Shown here piece by piece: positions 41,491 through 55,000 of a stretch of 64,000 bases of DNA. The first letter of the stretch is position 1, and every line of letters begins with the position of its first letter. Position numbers and translations under genes: made by a program. The notes under the pieces were generated by a model. The model was not told the origin of the DNA. It saw nothing but the letters and a program-made list of their open reading frames with translations, and did not search any database. Where the stretch lies: assembly GCA_023052935.1 (NCBI GenBank), contig CM041294.1, positions 98,959,616 to 99,023,615 on the forward strand, written 5' to 3'. Source of the DNA: Piezodorus guildinii (Eukaryota > Arthropoda > Insecta > Hemiptera > Pentatomidae).

Positions 41491-44412
41491 GTATATTTAT
41501 ATATTAATCTCCCGTGACGATAAACTAAAAAATGTCATTATTTCTTATTCAATATTTTTTCAGGTTGAAAGTTTGCTGGCAGATTTAGATATTTTAGCCT
41601 CTAATGCAGGTGAGTGGAAATACTTATATATAATATTAATGTTCTTTACATGTTATATGCAGTTGCCAGTAATTTTCTAACCAGCAATAATCAATATAGC
41701 ATAGTATGAAAAATTCATGAAGCTATTGCATCATGTATAGCTCATAATCCACTTTAAAATGAAAATATTTAACACAAAAATACATCTTGGTTATTTTAAG
41801 ATTGGTGGAATTCATGATTTAAATATTGTTTGTTGTTTATTTATTAAATGTCCCTTTATGCTACTATGGCTAATCTGACAATGCTACAGTGGGAGTCCTA
41901 AATTTTGCCTATCTAGGGTTCATTAGGATAGGGATCTTTAACAAGTACCTGACATCACACAGGCTCGGGACCACCTTTTAAAGCCCCATCCGAAGGACAG
42001 CATAACTAGGGATTTTTTACTCCCATTAAAAAATCCTAGGACCACCTGCGGGTTTGAACCCGTAACTTTTGGTATAGGAGGCTGTTATGCTAGCCACCCT
42101 GCTACAGGTGATCCCTCATGATTTAAATAAATAATTTGCCTAGTAATTAAACAAATAAATGAAGAACACCTCCAAATACTGATCACATAATTTTATATTG
42201 TTCAAAATAATACTGTTATAAAGGTTAATTAGAATGCTAAGTAATGAATCCTAAAATATTTCCTTGAAAAAATTCATTGTTATAAATTATTAAAGGTCCT
42301 ACAAATACTGTACTAATTATTTATTTGTAGTAACCTCTTCTCATAAGGTTAAATTAACATATAATATTATTACATGAAGCTATTCAATATAATATCAATT
42401 TTTTTTATGCGCATTATTTATTATTAGCTATAATATAATTAAATATTTTCATAAGAAAAAGTTATTTTTAAAGATACTTAAACTGAAGTGAAGATACATA
42501 AGATCAACATCGCTAGTATTTATTACAGAAATGCAACAATGGAATGTTAAATATCCTAAATACATTTTGTGATTTTACAGCATTTTTTTTTTTTTTTTTG
42601 TCACAGTTATATTTGTTATTCATTATGAATAATATGACTGTTTTGAAGGTGGAGGTAATGAAGAATTACAGGGAGAACTTTCGAAAGCTAACAAGCAAAT
42701 TGAAACTCTTCATGAAGAAATCGAAACCAAAGAAAAAGAACTGGAAAATGAGAGGCTTCATATTGAAAAAGTAATAAAGTTCTTTCTGAGTAGAAATGTT
42801 TGATATTTATTTATACTTTAAATACTTAAAGTTTCATTCCTAGTGTTGGAATATAAATATATTATTAGTCTTAGTGTAAAAATTATTTATCGTTCCAAAC
42901 ACAGTTTTGTTGTATAATGGTATCACTTGGTCATTTACTCAAAACAATAACTGTAATCCCCATAGAGAAACATGTATGTATTTTTGGCATTTTGTTTCTT
43001 AAAATATTCTTTACACATTCCTACTAAATTTAAATTAATTTATAGAAAATAAATTATGAAAATACATTTTAAATATTACTCTACAGTTTTCTCACAGAGC
43101 AAATTTAAACTTTTTTTTTAGTGTTTGAAAATAGGAAAAAAGCAAACAATTGAAAATATTTTAAATTGTCATATGATAGATACTCTGTTATAATTACAGA
43201 AGACAAGGAATTGTTCCTTTTACAAAAACTTTGTACATTCCTTAACTATGGCCAATGAATAAATGTATGTCATGAATATAAGAAAGAAGCTAAAAAAAAA
43301 AACCTGTACCACTACAACCCATGAAGGGTCTTGGGCTCAGTACATATAGAGATTCGTACTGTTTCTTGGCCAACGGCAGTGCAATGAGGTGATTAGGCCT
43401 TAATCACGCTCAGCCGCCAGGATTTTCCCCAATTAATTTGGGTACCCACTTTATAGAGGCTGGGTCTGCCCCAGGAGGGTCTCCATACCCTAGGGTCGCC
43501 CCCCGACTGAATTAACAGAATAAATAATATTTCTGCCACAGCCGGGATTCGAACCAGGACCCGGAGCACAGCAGACTAGTGCTCTAACCACTAGACCACG
43601 CCGCTCCCTAAGAAAGAAGCTATAGGTGATAAAAATTTCTTTTTTGGTAATATAGTCTTACTAAAATAGAAAAATCTTACATTTATTATTAAAATCAATT
43701 GAGGAATTTTTAAATGAATTAAAATAAATTTTTTCAAGATGAAAAAAGGTCTACAAATTAATTAAGTTGATTTCTGATAGAAACATGTGTTTTATTAAAT
43801 AATTTATTATATTGTTATCTACAACAATCAGTTAGATTTATCGTTTTTTTATCGCTCTCCATTAATTTTTACAAGTTTGTGTATAAGATGATATTTTTTC
43901 TAAAATCTTTAGCTTTCTAACGGTATATTATTCATCTATATTAATGTTCCTACGTAGAAACACACAAAACCTAAATACAAAACATTTGTTTGCTCTTTTT
44001 CTGCTTTAGCTCTATATCTAATTCATTCAACTTATATATTTGCCTGTTTTTATCAATGCTAACATGATGATATGATAAATTAATTCAAATCCATAAAATT
44101 AAAGATACTTTACAGGAAGAAAATTTAAAATATCGGTATTTAAGCCCTGTCAGCGTATTTAAATCAGAATGAAACTTAGATAATATTAAAGCCTATTGAA
44201 TTTTACATTGATACAGAGAGTTTAATCAAAATCGTTCAAGCCGTTTTAGAGAAAATCATAAAAAGGTGCAAAATGCTTAAAAGTGGCTCTTATGGTTTGC
44301 TTTTGATGAAAAAGTTACTGCAACATCTAGGCCTCATAAATGTATTAAATTATGAAATTTCAGTTCAGTGCAACTTTTAGTTTTCATGCTAGACTTACTA
44401 TGTACACACACG

Positions 44413-44452
<40 letters not shown>

Positions 44453-47400
44453 CACAGATACAGTCTTTGCGGGGCTTGGTTATGTGGACTCAGAGAACCC
44501 TAAAATATGTATTTCCATTGAAAATTGGAATTCAAAATTTTTTATGATTGCAATACTTTACTATATATTTCATATATAAGTATGTGAAAGTAAAAATAAA
44601 CTATAGACACTAGCAATTAAGCTTACATAAATCTTTATAAGTTGAATCCTTATTGTTCTAAAGTTATTCTCAGAGATTCTCAGTGTAACCATTACTCTGG
44701 TTTTGGTCTCAGAAGACAAACTGACAAAATATCATTTAATATTTTGTAAGACATGATTAACATACTAGTATTATAGTATTAACTCCTATATGTTTGATTA
44801 TTTTATTTTTACACCCTTATCTATTATCAGATAGGTTTGTAATTCTGGAGAGCCCGTGGCTATGTGCCAGGGTGCTGGACTACCAAACCAAATGTTGTAA
44901 GTTTGAAACCAATTCCTCTCCATACTTTTTCAAGTAAACACCTATTTATCTATTTTACTACACTTAAAAGGGCATTAAATCACATCCCAGGGTATGTGAG
45001 GCCCGTCAGCCAACTGGTGGCAACTCCCAACAAATTAGCATAAGGAGTGATGACCTTAACCTATGACAATCATCATGAATCAAGGTGTGGTCACTGGTCT
45101 GTCCCACCAGCAAAAAACAAAAACAAAAGTGAATTTCTTAATTTTGCTTAATTCAGGTATTCCTAGTTCTTTTTAACTTAGCATTATTATCTTATCATGT
45201 TTATTGTTATTAACTAATATATATTTTTTTGATAAAAGTAATTAAACCAAGATTTGTTTGTTTGAATATTAAAGATAACTTTTATGCAACTGTGGCTAAT
45301 CGGACAATGCTGCCGTGGGAATCCTAAATTTTTACCTATTCAGGTTTAATTAAGATAGGATTCTTTTATAAGTACCTGACATCCTACAGGCTCAAGACCA
45401 CCATTTTACTTTTCCTCTAAAGGACGGCATAACCAAGATTTTCACTTCTTTTAAAAAATACCAGAGCCATCTGCCAGATTTAAACTTGTGACTTTGGGCA
45501 TAGAAGGCTGTTACGCTTGCTTACTACACCATGGGTGATCCCAAAATCAAGATTTTGATAGTTTGACTACCAACTTGAAATATGATAAATCCATAAAATA
45601 TTAATTGTTAGGTATGAAATTGGGGAGAATGAGGAATTTTAAGACCATTGGCTCTATTTCTCATATTTTCCTTTTCCGATTTTCAGTTCCCAATTTTATA
45701 ATATTTCTCAGTGTATTTTTATGATTTAATTGACAGGGTGAATTCTTTTCCTTTGATTTTTGTTTCTTAAATATTACTATATTTCTGAAGATTAAAGTGC
45801 TTAGTTCTCTTTTTTTATTCATATTTTAGTCAAGATAAACTTTATTTTTTCCAGTCATCTAAATAGTTTTTTATACTTAGAAAATTAAATAATGTAGAGG
45901 AAAAAACTTTCATGTTTAAAATTTAAAGTCCTATTATGAATCACTGGAAATTACTCAACAATCGTAGCTTAAAAGCCCTTTTCTAGCGCAAGCGGTTTAC
46001 CCTAGACAACCTTAAGTGTCTATTGTTCCAGCCTAGTCACGGGTCTTGCCTGGGATGAAAAGGGAACTACTCAAAAACTCTAGTCGTGGAGGGAAGAGGA
46101 CAGTTGACAAGGAATGTTTTGAAATTATTTGAGAAAAACCTTATTCTGCAAGTACATCGTACATTGTACGAAAGTCTTATTTTCAATTTAAAAACTAAAT
46201 ATAGTTGCATTTTTTTAAAAAGAAAAATAATGTTTTATTCTTTTACAAATAGTAAAAAATGTTCTTACTCATTTTATCAGTTTTGATATTGAGTATTTAT
46301 TCTAATTATTCTTCTTTATTTTATCTACGTTGTTAAGAAATGAATTTTGTTTTTCTAGTTACAGTCAGATATCGTCGAACTTCAAAGAGAAAAAGCTGAC
46401 TTGCGTAAAGAGATAATAATTATGCAAACTGAGGGCCATAATGAATTAGTATCGAGCATTCAAGATGAAAGCTCTGATGATACGGCACAGCTTAAAGAAA
46501 TGATTCAGCATAAAAATAAACATATTTTACAACTTCTTTCAGATATTCAGGTCAGTAAGATTTTTTTGTTGCATCAATTCTTCTCAATGATATTATAGTA
46601 TTGAAATAGAATATTTCTAATAATTTGCAAGAATTTTTGCATTATCGCTATTTATATATCAATTATTGTATATTTTTATATTTATGTTATCAAAAAATAT
46701 TGATTTAATAGGTCTTGGAAAAAGAAAATGAAATTATAAATACAAAGCTGAATTCCATTCGCCAAGAATTATCAGATGCTACAACAAACCTAACAAAATT
46801 CTCTGGAGAAAATATATCTTTGAGGCAAGCCAATTACGAATTTCGGGGTAATACATTATAACAGTTGCTAGTTTTATAAGTGTCTATTTCTAACCTGGAA
46901 TTTTAATGAGAAAAACGCTGCAAATTATTATACCTTGGTTTATAATTTTCAAATAACTATATCAGGGTATAACTGTTTATATATAGCTGTTTAATGGCCA
47001 ATTAATTAATATGAAAAGCAACAAATAATTCAAAGGAAAATGGTATATCACCATTGATAATTTCAAAACACTCTGCTAGTTCTGAACCAAGTTCAATGAT
47101 TCTTTTTTCATTTTGTTGGTTACTTTTTTGTTTATTTATTTATTAAGAAGGAATATGAATTTTTTTTATTTAGTCGAATAATTCAATTAAAATTTCCCGA
47201 TTCCAGAACATCTTAAATTTTTTTTCTCTATCATCATAATAACCATGTTATCAGGGAATCACATTTCTTATAAGTTGTGGCTTGACCATATAAGATTGTT
47301 ATTTTTATTTTATTTTTTATCCATCTTTAATAATAACCGACTTTTGGTGGAATTATATCTATTATAATTTGTGACTTGAATATATGGATCAAATTTTTGT

Positions 47401-49817
47401 TTTTTCTTATCCCGCTTTTCCGAATCTAAAACTACATATTTTTCTCCATCTTCAAAAATAACTGAGTTATGGGCATATTTATAGATGAATGAATGAATGA
47501 AAAAAGAACTTTATTCTGGGATTAAGTCCCTTGAGAATAATACACATGTACAAAAAAAATAATGATTACAACTGGCCAAAAGCACATGAAAAAACTAATA
47601 ATATTAATGATTACAAAAATTATTTACAATTATTTGAATTGATGAAAAGAGAGAGAAATGAAAAATATAAATTTAAAAAAAATATATAGTAATATCTAAG
47701 TGTAATATAGAACTAACAAAACAAAAAACATTAGAATAATTGAAAACATTAGATACAATTTCAATTGTATTTTATTTTCATTTTTCTCTTTTTTCAAATT
47801 ATTCGCAGTTTTTTTTCTTAAATCGGCCGCCATTTTAAACATAATCAGCTCATAGCAACTCTAGATGTTAGGATCATTGTTGGATGCCCTAGTATTTTTG
47901 TGGCGAATTTCATAAGATTTTTTAAAATTTGTTTATCAGGTTCTACGTTTCTTTAAAGAAAGCCCTCACATTTTGAGGGAAGGTTAAATTTTTTTTTTTG
48001 GTCGATTACAAAAGTTGATTATTGAAAATAATAAACCAAAAAATACTTAGTTTGTGTTAATTAATAAAAATAAATTTAACCTTTCATTCCCAACAGTTTT
48101 TAGGTTCCAGTATATTTCCAAAGCAGTTAATGCTATTAACAGTATTGCAATATTAGAGTAATTCATAACTAAATGGCTAATTTTAAACTACATGGTTCAG
48201 TTCTTTTATGAATTAAAATCACATTGATAATCAATAACATATTTTTATCATTTTACTTGTTTTACACCTCAGGGGATTGATTTAATAAATAAAATGATAA
48301 AATATATTCAATCATCACAATTTCTTCTGTGTAAGTAAAATATATTTATCTATAGATGGAAACCTGAGATCTTAAGTAATTGAAATCTAATATATGCCAT
48401 CATTAAAGTGCTATCAGTTATTATTCTAACATAGCTACTTTTTTAGTTGATTTATATTAGCTTATCTGTTCAAATGCATTTTGTTTGATTATGATATATA
48501 ATAATTTTTTAATAATTATATCAATTAAAACCATTAATAACATATACAGTTATCATCATTACTATCTGATTTAATATAGTCCAGATTAAGAACCTTAATA
48601 TATTTAAGATTAAAGTGTAAACTGTTTGTATTTCCCAAGATAATTCAGTGGCCTAAAACTTATATAACATATTTAAACACTTTTTGCATTCAAAATTTAT
48701 ATTTTTTCAACTGATTTCAGAACCAATATCATTTTAGTCAAATAAAAAAACAAATTAGTAGTTTGGGTACTGACCAACTTAATTATTTTCAGAAATATTT
48801 TTAAGAAGATATTTAATTCGCCTTAGAATGTTCTTCTGTGTCCATTTTATTTATGGCAATGTATGAATATTTTTAGAAAAGCTGACAACTCTAGAAGAAA
48901 GAAACATTGGTTTAACTTCGCAGGTGGCTGAGCTGGTTGAGGAAAGGAATAAACGAGAAAGCCATCTTGACGTTTTAATTGATGCGCTTGAAGAAAGAGT
49001 GGCTAAATGGCAGGTAAAAATTATATTTACCTGATTTTAGTGGCATTTTGTTTACAGTTAAATTTTAAGAAAACAATTTCTTCTTTAAATTATTTAATAT
49101 TTTTATTTTCAATAGGAGATCCTTGCTCAAAAGGATGAAGAAGTGACAGAACTTCGAGCTAAGCTGAATGAAACTGTTGAGTCTCCTGGCCCCAAAGGGT
49201 CTATGGCATTTGCCGCAAACTATACTGAATTGTCAAAAGTAATAATTATTGAATAATTTATACATTTTAAAATTAAATAATTTATTGACTTTTTAAAAAT
49301 AATTTAATTAATTTTTATTACAATTAAGATTAGTTTGAATGAATAATTGTATTATTAGGTTCCTTTAATTAAAATGATCCTTTTCATTCAACTTATTTTA
49401 TTTTCTTATTTTTTGTCCCTACGTTTCGGCTCTTTGCCATTCTCAAGGGATCTACAAAAAACATTTATTTTAAAATTAAAAGATACACAACATTATTTTT
49501 TTAAATTCTTATAAATCAATTTACATACCTCTTTATACTCCTTTATACACTCTATACAATATATAGATATATATTTTGTCATAATTGAGTAAAATAAAAA
49601 TTAAAACTATTATAGGCTGACCAGCCCTGTCCTGGTTGTTATCATCTACTGGATTAAAGAAATCTATTCCCTCACTCTTAACTATTGATATCAAAACTAA
49701 TATACACACATATATTGTTTTATTATCTCCTCCTCAGTCAAGTCTACATTTATTTTCACAGCCAAAAATTTTTTCTTTTAAAATTCTTTAATAAATTATT
49801 ACCATACATAAACATAT

Positions 49818-49915
<98 letters not shown>

Positions 49916-51902
49916 ATACACACCCACATACACATACATATATATATATATATATACATAAACACATAAACAAATATATTAATATCCAATTAAAAACAAG
50001 ATAATTTACCTAACCATAAAATTCCAAATATTATTCTATTATATTGTTATTTAAACTTTATTCCAGAAATTCCATTTATTTAAATTATACTACTTATTAA
50101 TTTTGCTCAAAATCTCAGCATAATGGTCATTCAAATTCTTTGTGTCTGTTTTGTAATTTATACTGTAGTTAATGTTTTCTGATATATATATATTGCCTCT
50201 AAAATTTTTCTTCTAAAATCATTACTTTCTTTATGTACTACCATAGTATTTTCAAAGTCAAATTGGTGTTTTTTATTTATTACATGTTGTACTAAAGCAG
50301 TCTTATTACTATCTTTTTCTTTATTTTTAACATCATTTTGGTGTTGATACATCCTATCCTTCAAGAACTGTTTTGTTTCACCAATATATACTGCAGGACA
50401 ATTTACACATGGTATTTTATATACCATTCCAGATTGGGAGTTTTTTTCTATTTTATCTTTTAGCTCACTATAATAATTTTTTATTTTGTTTCTTGGTTTG
50501 AAGGCAAAAGTATATTCTTCCATATCATATAATTTGAAGGATTTTTTAATTTCTTCAGAAAGTCCCTTTATATAATTGCAGCTTTGGAATTTTTGGGTTG
50601 TCTTTAATTTGTTTATTTTTTCACCATTGCTATTATTTTTATTTTTAGTTCTAATATTCAATTCCCATATGGTTTTTACTATTTTTTGGGGGTAAAAAAT
50701 ATTTGTCAGGTATGGTATTGAATGAATTAATTAATAATGCTTTAAAAAATTCAGGTATAAAAGTAAAGTTATTAGTAAAATATGTTGATGACATATTTTG
50801 CATAATAAAAAAGAATGTAGTAGGGGATTTCCTAAAAGCTCTTAATAATTACCATGAAAGATTGAAGTTTACTATGGAAATAGAAAAAGAAGGCAAATTA
50901 AGATTTCTAGATATGATGTTGATTAGAAAAAAGGAAATAATCAGCACAGAATGGGCCAAAAAAGAAACTTGTAGTAACACAATTCTTAACTATTTTTCAT
51001 GTCATCCGTATCATATGAAGTACAATATAGTAAACAATTTTTGCAAAAAAGTTATCACAATTACAGATAATGAAAGATTAAATAAGGTCAAAGAAAAGGT
51101 TTTTCAAATTTTTTCAGAAAATTTTTACCCCAAAAAAATAGTAAAAACCATATGGGAATTGAATATTAGAACTAAAAATAAAAATAATAGCAATGGTGAA
51201 AAAATAAACAAATTAAAGACAACCCAAAAATTCCAAAGCTGCAATTATATAAAGGGACTTTCTGAAGAAATTAAAAAATCCTTCAAATTATATGATATGG
51301 AAGAATATACTTTTGCCTTCAAACCAAGAAACAAAATAAAAAATTATTATAGTGAGCTAAAAGATAAAATAGAAAAAAACTCCCAATCTGGAATGGTATA
51401 TAAAATACCATGTGTAAATTGTCCTGCAGTATATATTGGTGAAACAAAACAGTTCTTGAAGGATAGGATGTATCAACACCAAAATGATGTTAAAAATAAA
51501 GAAAAAGATAGTAATAAGACTGCTTTAGTACAACATGTAATAAATAAAAAACACCAATTTGACTTTGAAAATACTATGGTAGTACATAAAGAAAGTAATG
51601 ATTTTAGAAGAAAAATTTTAGAGGCAATATATATATCAGAAAACATTAACTACAGTATAAATTACAAAACAGACACAAAGAATTTGAATGACCATTATGC
51701 TGAGATTTTGAGCAAAATTAATAAGTAGTATAATTTAAATAAATGGAATTTCTGGAATAAAGTTTAAATAACAATATAATAGAATAATATTTGGAATTTT
51801 ATGGTTAGGTAAATTATCTTGTTTTTAATTGGATATTAATATATTTGTTTATGTGTTTATGTATATATATATATATATATGTATGTGTATGTGGGTGTGT
51901 AT

Positions 51903-52001
<99 letters not shown>

Positions 52002-55000
52002 TTATGTATGGTAATAATTTATTAAAGAATTTTAAAAGAAAAAATTTTTGGCTGTGAAAATAAATGTAGACTTGACTGAGGAGGAGATAATAAAACAATA
52101 TATGTGTGTATATTAGTTTTGATATCAATAGTTAAGAGTGAGGGAATAGATTTCTTTAATCCAGTAGATGATAACAACCAGGACAGGGCTGGTCAGCCTA
52201 TAATAGTTTTAATTTTTATTTTACTCAATTATGACAAAATATATATCTATATATTGTATAGAGTGTATAAAGGAGTATAAAGAGGTATGTAAATTGATTT
52301 ATAAGAATTTAAAAAAATAATGTTGTGTATCTTTTAATTTTAAAATAAATGTTTTTTGTAGATCCCTTGAGAATGGCAAAGAGCCGAAACGTAGGGACAA
52401 AAAATAAGAAAATAAAATAAGTTGAATGAAAAGGATCATTTTAATTAAAGGAACCTAATAAAAATAATTTATTTCAAAATTTCCAGACAATTGAAGAACA
52501 AGAAGATATTATTAAAAAACTACATGAACAACTCAAGCAAGCGACAGAAGATATGTCAAAGAGTTCAGTACAGGTACAAGAATTAAAACAAAGAGCAGAA
52601 GAGAAGTAAGTTTATCATAATTATAAAGTGATAAATTTAATAAATATTTTTTACTGTTTCATCTTATTTCAAAATCATATTATGAATATTAAAAAAATAT
52701 GATAATTTTGCCAAAGTGAAAAATGTAAATATTTTGTATTTTATTCCTTTTATTAACTGCTTTTGGTCCAAATTATCAATAATGAACCTTTGTAATCGAC
52801 CAAAAAAAAAAAACCTCCCCTCAAAATTTGAGTACTTACCTTTCAAGATGCGTAAAATCGAAATAACAAATAAAAAAAAATCAGCTGGTCCGCCATACCC
52901 CTTCTGAGGCATTTTTCCGGAACTACTAGACCAATTTTTTTTTAATTCACTGCAAAACTACAAGTCCATGCAACAATGATCCTAACACCTCGACCTTGAT
53001 ATAAACTGGTTATTTTTAAAATGGTGGCTGATTTAACATGATTTAGTTCAATAACTCAGTTATTGGTGAAAATATAGAAAAAATTTATCAGTGTTTTCTA
53101 GCCAAAAAACAGTGAATATTTATATAAAAGAGGAAAAAATTGAAATTTTACACATAAATACGCTCATAACTCAGTTATTTTTTATGATAGAGAAAAGTAT
53201 ATATAGCATTTTAGAATCAGTAAAGCACGATAGATAAAAACAGAACGAAAAGAAAAATGAAAACAATTGAAATCTCTCCTATATATACGCTTGTAACTAG
53301 TTATTTTCGAAAATAGAGAAAGAATCATTTGTGTTTTTTAACCTAAAAACTGCAAACAATTGTAAAAAAAGAGAAAATAGAAAAGAAAAAAATCGAAAAT
53401 TCGTAATCGACAAAAAGAAAAAAATTTACAACCCTCAAAATTTGAGGGCTTACATTTCAAGATGCTAGAATCCGAATAACGAATAAAAAAAAAAAAAAAT
53501 CTGTTTCTCCTAATTAATATATAAATGAACACCAAAAATTTTTGCTTTTAGTGCCATTTGATAGAGAATTAAAATTTCGATAAAATGATAAAAGAATAAT
53601 TGAAATTGCTTAACAACTAGCTGAGATATAGCATTTTGAAACTAGCAGTAGTGATATGCCATTATCCTTTGAATTATTGCTTTTTTATATTATTTAATTG
53701 CCTATCAACAGCTATATAAACAGTTATAACCTAATATTGTTATTTGGAAATAATATACCATTGTTTAATAATTTGCTGCGGTCTTATTAGATTTGTTAAT
53801 TCATTCAATCATGGAAAAATAAATTTATATATTAGGCTTATTAATGATTTATTTGTTTTATATAATTAAATAAAATTTTATATTTACTTTTTATTTAAGA
53901 AAGAAATATAATACATGTAAAGATGTTGTGCATTTTACTAATTATTGAATAAAGATGATTTTCAGACCAACAGTTTCTTCCTCTTTCTCAATTTATTTAT
54001 TTGGACTCTTAGATTAAATTAACTTTTTATTTTCCTCAAATTAAAGGTGAAGTTACGATAATTATAAAGGATAATAAAAATTGGAATTGTTTTCAGAAGT
54101 GGTAGTGATGAGGACTCAATGAAATATGAGGAACTTAAAGAAGAATTAGATAAAGCCCGTAACCAAATTCATTTCCTCCAAGAAAAAGTGAATGATGCAG
54201 AACAGGATGCACAATTTAGAGCTGAAGAAGTATGTTATGTTAGATTGTTGTTGTTTTAAATTCAAATTTGTTTATAATTCATGATGTAAGTGATTTTCAA
54301 GAACAAATTTTCTAGTTAAAATAATAGCTCATGGCAGATTCCTGTTGAACCTAAAAATCCAATTATCTAATGATTCATTCTAAAATACTCTCTAGATGAC
54401 TGAACTGATTATACAATTAAGGGAATATGAAGAAGGTGTTTATGGGCTTGCAGAGGCAAGAAACCAGGTGAAAGACCTTAAGAAGCAATTGAAAATTAGA
54501 GATAGTCAGATCCTAAAGTTAGTTGAACAAATAAATACGTTGTCACTCCAGTCTGGAGAAGAAGCCCCAATTGATGTGTAAGTTCAATTTTTTAATGTCA
54601 ACATATTTAAAAAACTTTTATGAATAAAAAGTACTTACATTTAATATATTTAAAGTAATGTTTAAGCTAAAATATTTTTTTTTAAAGAGAAAATTATGAG
54701 AAGTATTTCGAAGATGAAGATACAAAAAGTAATATTGATATACAGACTCAATTGAGCGCTGTTCAACAAACGGCTATAAATCTTAGTGTGCAGGTATTTA
54801 AGTATTTTTCTAACTTTTTTAATTTATTTTTAAAATGGAATAAGCGTAACTTGTTACATTCAATATATTTGAAATATTGCTTATTTACCTAATTTCAACT
54901 TTGAAATAGAATTTCGAGTTGCGAGCTAAAGTTGCAAAACTAAGTGAAGAATTAAAAACAAAGGAAGAAGTGAAAAACAAAGAAGAAGGTGAGTTATTCG

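Larger units (their letters stand above)
49347..52460. mobile_element. Penelope-like element, head-to-head inverted dimer
   Basis: The left arm (49347 to about 50697) and right arm (about 51123 to 52460) are near-identical inverted copies about 1.34 kb long around a 425 bp unique centre. Both arms end outward with TATTAGGTTCCTTT or complement and carry a GCCGAAACGTAGGGAC motif. Read from the centre, each arm encodes the endonuclease end of a Penelope-like protein then a 3' UTR with a long CA/TG run. The structure sits inside Cep290 intron 7. Confidence 0.85.

Noticed and set aside
49685..49989. ORFs of TH, CV or IY repeats here and at 51814-52128 and 17162-17506
   Set aside because: They are translations of CA/TG/TA microsatellites on both strands.
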